From the NCBI RefSeq assembly GCF_001190945.1, contig NZ_CP011112.1:1-64000 (forward strand): DNA of 64,000 nt, read 5' to 3'. Made by a program: the position numbers and the translations under genes. The notes under the pieces were generated by a model, which saw only the letters and a program-made list of their open reading frames with translations, made no database searches and was not told where the DNA came from. The stretch is from Luteipulveratus mongoliensis (lineage in GTDB: Bacteria; Actinomycetota; Actinomycetes; Actinomycetales; Dermatophilaceae). Positions 8,272 to 15,751 of this stretch are shown here, piece by piece. Positions within the stretch are counted from its first letter, which is position 1; each line of letters begins with the position of its first letter.

Positions 8272-9300
8272 TCAGGACTTTGGCCGTAGGTGCGGGTGCT
8301 GCCGGTAGAGGTAGCGCAGCTGAGTCGCGGCGTTCGGCTCACTCCGCTCGACGGCGCGCCGGAAGGCTCCCTCGGCGCCGGTGAGGTCGCCGCGCTCGCG
8401 CAGGTAAGCACCCAGTTCGGTGTGCGCGTCGGGCGCATAGCCGATGTCGGCCGCCAGCCGGTGGGCCGCCTCGGCGCCGGCTGAGTCCGAGGGGCGCCGC
8501 GCCAGCAGGGCGGCGAGGCTGGAAACCGCCTGTGCGTCACCTCGCGCCCGGGCCCGACGATAGGCGGCCTCCGCCTCCACGGTGTCGCCACGTGCGGCAA
8601 GGATGAGACCACAATGCCAGGCGCTCCTGCCGTGACCTCGCTCGTCGGCGAGCTGGTACCACGGCTGGGCGCGTTGGTGCCGGTCCTCATCGGGCTCCGG
8701 ATGCTGCGGGAACTCCTCCGCCGCGCGGTCGCCCAGCAGAGCGGCGGCTTCCGCGCTGCCTCGGTCCACCGCGCGTCGCAGGGCTGCGACTCCCTGCTCG
8801 GTCTGCCGTTCGGCGAGGGCTTGGTCGCCCGTCTGCCGAGCGATCACAGCCTCCGCGAGCAGGTATGCACCGACGCGGCGTGCGGCCTTCGCGTCACCGA
8901 CCGAGTCCGCGGCTTCCAGGGCCCGTCGATGTTCCGTCCGGGCTTGCTCGTAGGCGGACCTGAGCTCAGTGCGGTTCGCGTCGGCGCGGGCATGAGTGGT
9001 GTACAACAGCCACCACGCGGCCGGCTCACCGCGCCGCGCCGCACGCTCCAGCGCCTCCCGAGCGCCGGCCGGATCACCGCGTTCGGCGTGCACCCAGGCG
9101 CACCAGAGGGCGGCCTCCGAGTCTCCGTCGCGATCGGCTACCTCCCAATCGTGAACCACCTCGTCCCATGACCCGTCGGCCTTCAGCAGCCGAACCATGA
9201 AGTGCGTGCGGGCCGTCCACCCGTGGTCGCCCTCGGACAGGTGCCAGGTCTCCAAGGCCCGGGTCAGCTCCGCGACCAGGTTCTGCGTCTCACCGTCCAC
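8272..9300 (-). CDS. TPR/Sel1-like repeat protein
   Basis: A 342-residue soluble alpha-helical protein built from degenerate TPR/Sel1-type repeats, recognisable in segments such as GHGRSAWHCGLILAARGDTV, EAEAAYRRARARGDAQAVSS and GAYLRERGDLTGAEGAFRRA. Such proteins act as scaffolds; no catalytic motif is seen. The frame is open to 9447, but the extra 49 codons include rare AGA and CTA and read like non-coding DNA. The GTG at 9300 has TACCTT 6 nt upstream, so I place the start there. It sits on the opposite strand between two paralogous membrane protein genes. Confidence 0.75.
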   Translation of the reverse strand: MDGETQNLVAELTRALETWHLSEGDHGWTARTHFMVRLLKADGSWDEVVHDWEVADRDGDSEAALWCAWVHAERGDPAGAREALERAARRGEPAAWWLLYTTHARADANRTELRSAYEQARTEHRRALEAADSVGDAKAARRVGAYLLAEAVIARQTGDQALAERQTEQGVAALRRAVDRGSAEAAALLGDRAAEEFPQHPEPDEDRHQRAQPWYQLADERGHGRSAWHCGLILAARGDTVEAEAAYRRARARGDAQAVSSLAALLARRPSDSAGAEAAHRLAADIGYAPDAHTELGAYLRERGDLTGAEGAFRRAVERSEPNAATQLRYLYRQHPHLRPKS

Positions 9301-9306
9301 CGGACG

Positions 9307-9312
9307 AAGGTA
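9307..9312 (-). promoter_or_regulatory. -10 hexamer TACCTT, leaderless promoter of the repeat protein
   Basis: TACCTT on the minus strand lies 6 nt before the GTG at 9300 and helps decide that start. Confidence 0.4.
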
Positions 9313-9506
9313 TCCCCGTCGACCGAGCCGGGCCCGCGCGTCGGTTCCCTGCGACTTGCTCTCGCAATCCAGGCGGGGTAGTCCAAAGTCTCGGACCTGC
9401 CCCTCGTGACGGGTCGAGGGTCTAGTACCTGGGGGTGACTTCGGCACCTCGTGATGGCCCCCGAGGGTGACGACGCCGCCCGCCGGTCGGCAGCAACATC
9501 GCTGTC

Positions 9507-10679
9507 ATGACCAGTCCAGTGCTCACGCGGCCCGCGCCGACCCGGCTCACCACCAGCCCGACCGCGCTCCCGGGAGCGCCCACGGTGCGTACGGCCCCCA
9601 CGACTCGACGCCCGGCTCCCAGCACGGCCCCCAGCCCGGCCCCACCCACGACGGCGCCTGAGGCCGCCCAGCAGCGCGCCTGGTGGCCCACCGCGCTGAA
9701 GGCGGTCCTCGGCATCGGCCTCACCGGCGCGCTGCTCGTGTGGGCGCTGCCGCACGCGATCGGCGCCTCGTGGTCGGAGATCGGCCACACGGTCGCGAGC
9801 GTCCAGCCCTGGCAGCTCGGCGCGCTCGCGGCGCTGTGGCTGCTCGGACTCGCCGTGCACACGCTGGCACTCTCGGCCGGGATGCCGGGCCTGTCGCACC
9901 GACGTGCCTTCCTGCTCAACATCACGGGCAGCTTCGTGTCCAACCTGCTGCCACTCGGCGGCGCTGCGGGGACGGTGGCGAACTACTCGATGGCCCGTTC
10001 CTGGGGCTTCGGGTCCGTGGCGTTCGGTCGCTGGGCGCTGGTCACCAACATCTGGGACACGATGATCAAGCTGGCGCTGCCGGCCGTCGCCGTCGGCTGG
10101 CTGGCCGCGACCACGACGGGCAACCACTCGCTCGCGATGGCGGCCGTCATCAGCGTCGCCGCTCTCGTGCTCCTCACCGTCGGAGTCACCACGGTGTTCC
10201 GCAGCGACCGGCTGGCCCGTGCCCTCGGTCGTACGGCCGGTCGCGTCGCGCTCCGCCTACGTCGTCCGGTCGACCCGACCACCTGGGCCGAGCAGGCCAG
10301 CGGGATGCGCGCCGACACCAACGAGCTGGTCTCCACCGGTTGGCTGCGCCTCACCATCGGCAAGCTCGCGTACGCCGCTCTCCAGGCGGTCCTGCTGTGG
10401 GCCTGCCTGGCCGTGGTCGGGCTGACGGTCACTCCGGCCATCGTGTTCGCAGCCTTCGCGATGCAGAGCGTGCTCACGCTGTTCGTGCTGACGCCGGGTG
10501 CGGCCGGGTTCGTCGAGGTCGGCATGGCTGGGATCCTCGTGGCCCTCGGCGTCCCGGCGGCGGGTGCCGCGGCCGGCATCTTGCTCTACCGCGGCTTCGT
10601 CTTCCTGATGGAGATCCCGGTCGGCGGTTTGCTGATGGCGGCCTGGATGGCGCGTCGACCGAAGCTGGCTCAGGCGTAG
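9507..10679 (+). CDS. lysylphosphatidylglycerol synthase TM region/UPF0104-like membrane protein (paralogue 2)
   Basis: A 390-residue polytopic membrane protein, a close paralogue of the protein at 6825-8039 over nearly its whole length (for example GASWSEIGHTVAS against GASWSQIGSIIVG, and NLLPLGGAAGTVANYSMARSWGF against NVLPVGGAAGTALNFSMIRRWGF). The first 55 residues are a Pro/Thr-rich cytoplasmic leader absent from paralogue 1. It starts at the ATG at 9507. The function is probably lipid or lipid-linked substrate translocation (inference from family). A palindromic repeat follows directly. Confidence 0.8.
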   Translation: MTSPVLTRPAPTRLTTSPTALPGAPTVRTAPTTRRPAPSTAPSPAPPTTAPEAAQQRAWWPTALKAVLGIGLTGALLVWALPHAIGASWSEIGHTVASVQPWQLGALAALWLLGLAVHTLALSAGMPGLSHRRAFLLNITGSFVSNLLPLGGAAGTVANYSMARSWGFGSVAFGRWALVTNIWDTMIKLALPAVAVGWLAATTTGNHSLAMAAVISVAALVLLTVGVTTVFRSDRLARALGRTAGRVALRLRRPVDPTTWAEQASGMRADTNELVSTGWLRLTIGKLAYAALQAVLLWACLAVVGLTVTPAIVFAAFAMQSVLTLFVLTPGAAGFVEVGMAGILVALGVPAAGAAAGILLYRGFVFLMEIPVGGLLMAAWMARRPKLAQA

Positions 10680-10683
10680 CCCC

Positions 10684-10863
10684 GCTGGTCGAGTAGGCGA
10701 GGGTCGAGTAGGTGAGGAACGAGCCGTATCGAGATCAGGTGCGCGCGTGCACCTGGTCTCGATACGCCTCCGCTAGCGCTCCGGCTACTCGACCGGCGGT
10801 GGAGGCTAGCGCTCCGGCTACTCGACCGGCGGTGGAGGCTAGCGCTCCGGCTACTCGACCGAC
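10684..10863. repeat. modular palindromic repeat, copy 2, with expanded 33-bp arm
   Basis: GCTGGTCGAGTAGGCGAGG at the left faces a right arm containing CGCCTCCGCTAGCGCTCCGG. The inner stem is GTATCGAGATCAGGTGCGCG against CGTGCACCTGGTCTCGATAC. The right end is a tandem of about three 33-bp units containing CTAGCGCTCCGGCTACTCGA. The last unit supplies the stop codon of the convergent YjbR gene. Confidence 0.88.
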
Positions 10864-11252
10864 TTATCGAGCTCGGCGACCAGACGCTTCGGCGCCGTGT
10901 TGCGGTAGGACATGTCGAGCAGCTCGGCCACTTGGGCCCAATCCGGTTGGCCCACAAGGAAGTTCAACCCGACCCAGCCCGATGGCCCGTAGTACGCCGG
11001 GCTGAAGCAGCGCTCGTCCTCCAGGAGTGCGAGCCGCTCGTCGGCGTCGGGCAGCACCAGCACCGAGCGTGCATACGTGTCGGCATGGTGGTCGCCCTTC
11101 ACGATCCCGCCGAACACCGCAAACACCTTCTTGGTGAAGAAGTTCGGGTGTCCGTGCGACACCTTCACCTGAGCCTCCGGCAGAGCCAGGGCCAGCTCTC
11201 GGAGCCGGGCAAGGTAGGGGTCGTCGTCACGGAAGCGGGGCGGGTGCGCCAT
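10851..11252 (-). CDS. MmcQ/YjbR family protein
   Basis: A 133-residue protein of the MmcQ/YjbR family (PF04237, a CyaY-like fold with proposed DNA binding). Typical features are the KVSHGHPNFFTKKVFAVFGG segment and the later WVGLNFLVGQPDWAQVAELL. The final residues SVE-stop come from the palindromic repeat at the convergent gene boundary, so the native C terminus may have been replaced. The start is supported by TACGGT 6 nt before the ATG. Confidence 0.85.
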   Translation of the reverse strand: MAHPPRFRDDDPYLARLRELALALPEAQVKVSHGHPNFFTKKVFAVFGGIVKGDHHADTYARSVLVLPDADERLALLEDERCFSPAYYGPSGWVGLNFLVGQPDWAQVAELLDMSYRNTAPKRLVAELDKSVE

Positions 11253-11258
11253 GCCGCC

Positions 11259-11264
11259 ACCGTA
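11259..11264 (-). promoter_or_regulatory. -10 hexamer TACGGT, leaderless promoter of the yjbR-like gene
   Basis: TACGGT lies 6 nt before the ATG at 11252 on the minus strand, with no Shine-Dalgarno. Confidence 0.45.
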
Positions 11265-11294
11265 CGACGACCTCGCCTCCCGAGGCGTCGAGAC

Positions 11295-11771
11295 TCAGTG
11301 CACCTGGGTGAGTGCGGCGTACCGGTCGAGGTAGAGCTGCCAGCCCTGGGGGCTACTGACACCGTCTCGCACGGACTGCCATCCGGGGCCGTGCCGATCG
11401 AGGTTGCGGTGCTCGAGCTCGAGCCTCGTGCGCTCCGGAGACTCAGCCGTGAAGCGGACCTCAACCTCACTGGTGTTCTCGAGGTTGGTCTCCACCTGCC
11501 ACGTCGGGTCGATGTCCCAGCTGAAAACGACTCGGGTCGGGGGTTCGTACGCCAGCACGCGCGCCCAGCGGCAGACGCTGCCGTCCTCCCCACGGTCGTA
11601 GATGTGGCCACCGACGCGTGGCTCGAAGACCGTCTCGACGATCGGCGAGGTCAGCAGGGTGTGCTCCGGAGGCTTGAAGTCACCGAGCCGGGCAGTGAAG
11701 GTCTCGAAGGCGCGGTCGACGGGGATGTCGACGACCACGGTCTTCAGCACGGCGTTCGGACTCTCAGTCAT
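11295..11771 (-). CDS. SRPBCC/AHSA1-like domain protein
   Basis: A 158-residue START-like (SRPBCC, activator of Hsp90 ATPase homologue) protein. It has the usual IPVDRAFETFTARLGDF start, WDIDPTW core and C-terminal GWQLYLDRYAAL. These proteins bind hydrophobic ligands in a deep cavity. Its ATG overlaps the stop of the upstream ArsR gene by 4 bases, so the two are translationally coupled. The ArsR-SRPBCC pair is widespread in actinobacteria, but its physiological ligand is generally unknown. Confidence 0.88.
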   Translation of the reverse strand: MTESPNAVLKTVVVDIPVDRAFETFTARLGDFKPPEHTLLTSPIVETVFEPRVGGHIYDRGEDGSVCRWARVLAYEPPTRVVFSWDIDPTWQVETNLENTSEVEVRFTAESPERTRLELEHRNLDRHGPGWQSVRDGVSSPQGWQLYLDRYAALTQVH

Positions 11772-12100
11772 GGTGTCTCCTTTGATGATTCGTCTGTGAC
11801 GTCCTGCTCTGCGACGTCGGCGTATCCGGCCAGCGCGCGGTTCCAGAACGTGTCGAGCTGGTCGCGGAGCGCGATGACGCCCGCCGGGTTGAGCCGGTAG
11901 ATCCTTCGGGTGCCTGCCGCTCGCTCGGAGACCAGCCCGGCGTCCTTGAGCACCTTGAGGTGCTGCGAGACGGCCGGTCGGGTCACGGGCAGGTCGTCGG
12001 CCAGCTCTCGGACGGAGCAGGACCCGCCGGCGAGGCGCTCGACGATGAGCCGACGAGTCGGGTCGCTGACGGCACTCCAGCCTTCTTGGTTAGCGGTCAC
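11768..12100 (-). CDS. ArsR family transcriptional regulator
   Basis: A 110-residue winged-helix repressor; the core is VRELADDLPVTRPAVSQHLKVLKDAGLV (residues about 31-58), with the wing AGTRRIYRLNPAG. No CxC metal-binding motif is present, so it is not a metal sensor of the SmtB/ArsR type. The start is a GTG at 12100, immediately behind a palindrome at 12106-12121, consistent with autorepression of the ArsR-SRPBCC operon. Confidence 0.9.
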   Translation of the reverse strand: MTANQEGWSAVSDPTRRLIVERLAGGSCSVRELADDLPVTRPAVSQHLKVLKDAGLVSERAAGTRRIYRLNPAGVIALRDQLDTFWNRALAGYADVAEQDVTDESSKETP

Positions 12101-12105
12101 GAACG

Positions 12106-12121
12106 GTAAGTTGCCACTTAC
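12106..12121. promoter_or_regulatory. ArsR operator, GTAAGT-TGCC-ACTTAC
   Basis: A perfect 6-bp inverted repeat with a 4-bp spacer lies 5 bp before the GTG of the ArsR gene. It overlaps possible -10 sequences, so binding would block transcription. Confidence 0.7.
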
Positions 12122-12191
12122 GCATGGGTGATGTCAAGGGTCTGCGTGCCGATTCCGCACGATCGGAGGTGCTCTGCCCCGGGCCGCGACC

Positions 12192-12197
12192 TAGCGT
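12192..12197 (+). promoter_or_regulatory. -10 hexamer TAGCGT, leaderless promoter of the hydrolase
   Basis: TAGCGT lies 7 nt before the ATG at 12205, with no Shine-Dalgarno. Confidence 0.45.
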
Positions 12198-12204
12198 CGA
12201 GCGC

Positions 12205-12891
12205 ATGACGACCTTCGTTCTGATCCCCGGCGCCGACGGCCGTGCTTGGTACTGGCACCGCCTCGTCCCCGCGCTCGAGTCTCGTGGCCACCGAGCCGTC
12301 CCGGTCGATCTCCCCCTGGAAGGCACGTCGACCCTGTCGACCTACGTCGACGCCGCAGTCGATCAGGTCGGCTCCGGTCATGACGACCTCGTGGTCGTGG
12401 GTCAGTCGATCGGCGGCTTCAGCAGCCCGCTCGTGTGCGAATCGCTGGACGCCCAACGGCTGGTCCTCCTCAACGCGATGATCCCGAATCCTGGTGAAAC
12501 TGCTGGCGATTGGTGGGACAACGTCGGTCAGGACAAAGCCCAGAGCGAGAACGCTGTGGCGCACGGTCGGCCCGCCGAGTTCGACCTGCGCCGCGACTTC
12601 TTCCACGACGTACCGGACGACGTGACCGAAGAGGCGTTCGCAGCCGCCGACGGGATGGCTGACCTGACCTCGATCTGGACGGATCCCTGGCCGCTGCAGA
12701 GCTGGCCCGAGGTTCAGACCCACATCCTGCAGGCGACCGACGACCGGTTCTTCCCGTTGTCCTTCCAGCAGCGCGTGGCGCGAGACCGCTTGCAGATCAA
12801 CGAGATTGACACCATGCCCGGCGGCCATCTCGTCGCACTCAGCCAGCCGGAGATCCTCGCCGACCGCTTGTCCTGCTACGCCACGGCCTGA
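12205..12891 (+). CDS. alpha/beta hydrolase
   Basis: A 228-residue single-domain alpha/beta hydrolase resembling the plant esterase/hydroxynitrile lyase-like group. The nucleophile S68 sits in GQSIGG, the catalytic His in MPGGHLVAL near residue 210, and the oxyanion segment is VLIPGADG near the N terminus. The ATG at 12205 is chosen because TAGCGT lies 7 nt upstream; the frame is open further up without homology. Its end overlaps the convergent membrane protein gene by 16 bases. The substrate is unknown. Confidence 0.85.
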   Translation: MTTFVLIPGADGRAWYWHRLVPALESRGHRAVPVDLPLEGTSTLSTYVDAAVDQVGSGHDDLVVVGQSIGGFSSPLVCESLDAQRLVLLNAMIPNPGETAGDWWDNVGQDKAQSENAVAHGRPAEFDLRRDFFHDVPDDVTEEAFAAADGMADLTSIWTDPWPLQSWPEVQTHILQATDDRFFPLSFQQRVARDRLQINEIDTMPGGHLVALSQPEILADRLSCYATA

Positions 12892-13412
12892 CCCACAGGC
12901 GACACGCGACGGCCGACCGTGCGACGACGTACATAGTCGGCGGTGACCACCAGGAGCGTCGGACCCCAGAGGGCCAGCGGTGCGTAGCAGCCGTACATCA
13001 GGACGCCCCATGCGTCCCACGTCATGTTGCTCGGCATCCCGAACGCGACGGTCGCCCCGAACAGCGTTGCCCCCAGACCGCCGAGTAGCGCTGCGGTTGC
13101 TGCGAATCCGACCGGGACGGCCCGACCACCGATCAGCGGCAGCCACCTGGGAAACACCTCACCCCACGGCCGTACCAACCCGATCGCGAGGAATGCCAGA
13201 CCATCGCTGAGGACTCCGAGACCGACCAGGTACGCCGCTCGCACCAGGAACGGGTGGCTCATCATCTCGTCCATGAACTCGTGATCCATACCCATGCTGA
13301 CGCCGAACATCAGCGGCAGCCGCCACAGTGACGACAGCACCGGACTGAGGGCGCTGATGTGCGCAAGACGAACGATCCAGCGCGGAGCCGGCGGTGTCGG
13401 TCGGGTTGTCAT
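12876..13412 (-). CDS. hypothetical membrane protein
   Basis: A 178-residue integral membrane protein with about four hydrophobic helices: around residues 15-40, 60-82, 95-125 and 135-160. A short Met/His/Asp/Glu-rich loop (MDHEFMDEMMSHP) follows the first helix. I do not recognise the family. The start is the ATG at 13412, with GGGG a few bases upstream; a longer frame reaches 13496 but its extra residues are Gly/Arg-rich and unconvincing. The C-terminal tail is basic. It overlaps the convergent hydrolase gene. Confidence 0.65.
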   Translation of the reverse strand: MTTRPTPPAPRWIVRLAHISALSPVLSSLWRLPLMFGVSMGMDHEFMDEMMSHPFLVRAAYLVGLGVLSDGLAFLAIGLVRPWGEVFPRWLPLIGGRAVPVGFAATAALLGGLGATLFGATVAFGMPSNMTWDAWGVLMYGCYAPLALWGPTLLVVTADYVRRRTVGRRVSPVGQAVA

Positions 13413-13515
13413 GCCCCGCAGCCTGGTCCGCTCGTACGCCGACCGCCTCACTCCGCGGGACGACCCGCCTCCCCCTGGCGAGCGGTTCGCCACCAACGTT
13501 GGTCAACCCGGCGGA

Positions 13516-13591
13516 GCGCCAAGAGACTGCGTCTCCTGAATCTGACGCCCTTGTAAGGCGGTCAGATTCGGAAGACGCAGTCTCTTGGCGC
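13516..13591. repeat. long near-perfect inverted repeat
   Basis: Left arm 13516-13549 (GCGCCAAGAGACTGCGTCTC…) and right arm 13557-13591 (…AGACGCAGTCTCTTGGCGC) pair over about 34 bp, with only two or three mismatched or bulged positions and a 7-nt loop CTTGTAA. Nineteen outer base pairs are perfect. It may be a terminator, a small mobile element (MITE-like) or a structured RNA. It shares nothing with the other repeat family in the window. Confidence 0.9.
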
Positions 13592-13598
13592 CATTCGG

Positions 13599-13703
13599 TT
13601 AACAGTTAAAGGGGCGCGGCCGCATGGGGGCGAAACCCGGACGGCGCCTGGCGTCGAACACCGTTGCGCGCCAATCAGATTCCCCACTCTTAACAGTTAA
13701 AGG
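13599..13703. promoter_or_regulatory. twin TTAACAGTTAAAGG boxes upstream of the secreted protease
   Basis: TTAACAGTTAAAGG occurs at 13599-13612 and again at 13690-13703, 91 bp apart on the same strand. The core TTAAC-A-GTTAA is a perfect palindrome, very AT-rich for this genome. The second copy is 80 bp before the protease ATG. They are probably operators, perhaps cooperating by looping. With the hairpin at 13516-13591 they account for the 370-bp gene-free stretch 13413-13782; nothing else is recognisable there. Confidence 0.65.
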
Positions 13704-13782
13704 ACGCTGGACCAGCCACCAGAAGAAGTGACCGGCTTACGTTCACGGGATCCCTCTCCACCCATTGCGAGGAGTCCAAGAA

Positions 13783-15681
13783 ATGAACTCTCACCAGAAG
13801 GCCATAGCCGTGATCTGCGGCTCGACGCTTGCCGCTGGCGCCCTGGCCACGACGTTGAGCGGCAGCTCGGCTGCGGCCGAACGCCCTGCACCCGCCGCGC
13901 ACCAGGACGGCGGAGCACCGGAGGCCACAGTCCGCGGCGTGGCAAAGGCATTCGGGATCTCACCCCGAGCAGCCCGGACCGAGCTGATGCAGCAGGACCA
14001 GGCGCACCGCGTGTTCTCGTCCCTTCCGCGAGAGCTGCGCGACCAGCTCGCCGGGCACTGGTTCGACCCGGCCAGCGGCAAGCTGACCGTCGCCGTCAAC
14101 GATGCCAAGGACGCCGAGCAGGCACGAGCGCGCGGTGCGAACCCGAAGGTCGTTCCCCGCAGTCAGGCGGAGCTCGAGCGTCTTCTCAGCTCCGTTCGTG
14201 AGGCGGCAGGCTCGGGCGTTCCGGGTGTCTTCAGCTGGGGAATCGACGTGAAGAACAACGTCGTCCGGGTGAACGTGAGCCGGCCCGCGAAGACGGCCGC
14301 GACCGAGCGATTCCTCGCGACCGTGCGCAAGCTCGGCGGTGGCGTACAGGTGGTGACGACGGCGTCGCAGCAGCGTCAGCAGTCTGCCGATCCGGGCCTC
14401 CTGGGAGGCACCGTGCACACCGGCGACCCCTGGTGGCCGGGGGCTGAGACCCCCTGCTCGGTCGGCTTCGGCGTCACCGACTCTGCCGGTGCCAAGCACC
14501 TCCTGACGGCCGGCCACTGCACCAACGATGCCAACCAGCCCGCGTACGGCCAGTCCGGACAGCAGAACAAGCTCGGCACCTCGAATGTCGGCGGCACCCA
14601 CACCGTCAACGGTCGTGAGGGTGACATGGGTCTGGTCTCGGTGACTGAACCGAGCTGGAACCTGACCGGATCGGTGAACACCTGGGGAAGCCCGGCGGTC
14701 TCGGTCACGGGCTCGGCCGAGGCCATGGTCGGCGACCGCGTGTGCCACTCGGGGAACACCTCGAAGTGGCAGTGCGGCGAGGTCAGGTACACCCACAAGT
14801 CCATCGACTACGGCGGCAACGTCGGCGTCGTCGAGGACCTCACCTGGACGACGGCCTGTTCGCTGGGCGGCGACTCCGGTGGCGGCTGGCTGCTGGGTGA
14901 CAAGGCGGTAGGTCTGCACGAGGGCGGCCCGGCGAAGTGCGTGACGAACCCGACCAACGACAACGACCTGTCGATCTTCCAGCCGGTCAACGAGGCACTC
15001 GCCAAGTGGAACGTGCAGCTGGTGACCGCCCGCGGCAGCAACGACACGCAGGCACCGACCACGCCGGGAAGTCCGCGCTCGACAGGCGCCACGGACACGA
15101 CGGTGTCGCTGGCCTGGGACGCGTCCACGGACGACGTCGGCGTCACCGGGTACGACGTTCTCAACGGTGCCACCGTGGTGAAGAGTGCGTCGGGCACCAG
15201 TGCCACGGTGACCGGCCTGACTCCGAACACCGAGTACTCGTTCACCGTGCGAGCCACGGATGCGGCCGGCAACAAGTCTGCGGCGACGGCTCCGGTCGTG
15301 GTCAAGACGGCGCCGGGTGGCGGCGGCGGCCGGGTGTTCACCAACGGCACCGACTACCCCATCCGCGACTTCGCCGTCGCGACCAGCGCCGTGAAGTCCG
15401 ACGCGACCGGCCCGGCGGCCTCACCCATCACCGTGGGCGTCGTCGCGAAGCACACCTGCTTCGAGGATCTGAACATCACCCTCGTCTCGCCCACGGGTCG
15501 CCGCTACGCCCTCGCCCAGTGGCCCGGGGCGTACTACGACTGCACGCCGTTCGCCTCGAACAAGACCTTCAGCGTCCAGCCCGCGGCCGGTGAGCCGGCC
15601 GGGGGGACCTGGACGCTGCGCATCGGCGACAACGGCTACGGGGACACCGGCGTCCTCGACTCTTGGTCGATCACCGTCTAG
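13783..15681 (+). CDS. secreted trypsin-like serine protease with FN3 and P (proprotein convertase) domains
   Basis: A 632-residue exported protease. A signal peptide (residues 1-35, ending SSAAA) is followed by a streptogrisin/alpha-lytic-type pro-region (about 40-200) and an S1 domain (about 210-420). The triad is H245 (LLTAGHC), D281 (GDMGLV) and S365 (GGDSGGG). A fibronectin type III domain follows (about 430-515, TGYDVLNGA, ATDAAGNKS). The C-terminal P/homo-B domain begins at FTNGTDYPIRD and ends GVLDSWSITV. The ATG at 13783 has GCGAGGAG upstream. The protease probably degrades extracellular protein for nutrition; the accessory domains likely aid folding or substrate contact. Confidence 0.93.
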   Translation: MNSHQKAIAVICGSTLAAGALATTLSGSSAAAERPAPAAHQDGGAPEATVRGVAKAFGISPRAARTELMQQDQAHRVFSSLPRELRDQLAGHWFDPASGKLTVAVNDAKDAEQARARGANPKVVPRSQAELERLLSSVREAAGSGVPGVFSWGIDVKNNVVRVNVSRPAKTAATERFLATVRKLGGGVQVVTTASQQRQQSADPGLLGGTVHTGDPWWPGAETPCSVGFGVTDSAGAKHLLTAGHCTNDANQPAYGQSGQQNKLGTSNVGGTHTVNGREGDMGLVSVTEPSWNLTGSVNTWGSPAVSVTGSAEAMVGDRVCHSGNTSKWQCGEVRYTHKSIDYGGNVGVVEDLTWTTACSLGGDSGGGWLLGDKAVGLHEGGPAKCVTNPTNDNDLSIFQPVNEALAKWNVQLVTARGSNDTQAPTTPGSPRSTGATDTTVSLAWDASTDDVGVTGYDVLNGATVVKSASGTSATVTGLTPNTEYSFTVRATDAAGNKSAATAPVVVKTAPGGGGGRVFTNGTDYPIRDFAVATSAVKSDATGPAASPITVGVVAKHTCFEDLNITLVSPTGRRYALAQWPGAYYDCTPFASNKTFSVQPAAGEPAGGTWTLRIGDNGYGDTGVLDSWSITV

Positions 15682-15693
15682 CTGCCGCGCTCC

Positions 15694-15728
15694 GCCCATC
15701 GACCGTCCTTGGCGGGTGGTCGGTGGGC
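15694..15728. terminator. hairpin after the protease gene
   Basis: GCCCATCGACC (15694-15704) pairs with GGTCGGTGGGC (15718-15728) with one wobble or mismatch and a 13-nt loop. It has no T-run, as is usual in high-GC actinomycetes. Confidence 0.5.
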
Positions 15729-15751
15729 GGATGTGGCGATGAGGAATCCGG

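Noticed and set aside
9301-9447. N-terminal extension of the TPR/Sel1-like protein
   Set aside because: It contains rare AGA/CTA codons and lacks repeat pattern, and a leaderless -10 lies at 9307-9312.
13516-13591. Insertion sequence end
   Set aside because: No transposase remnant or second inverted end was seen nearby; kept only as an unclassified hairpin.
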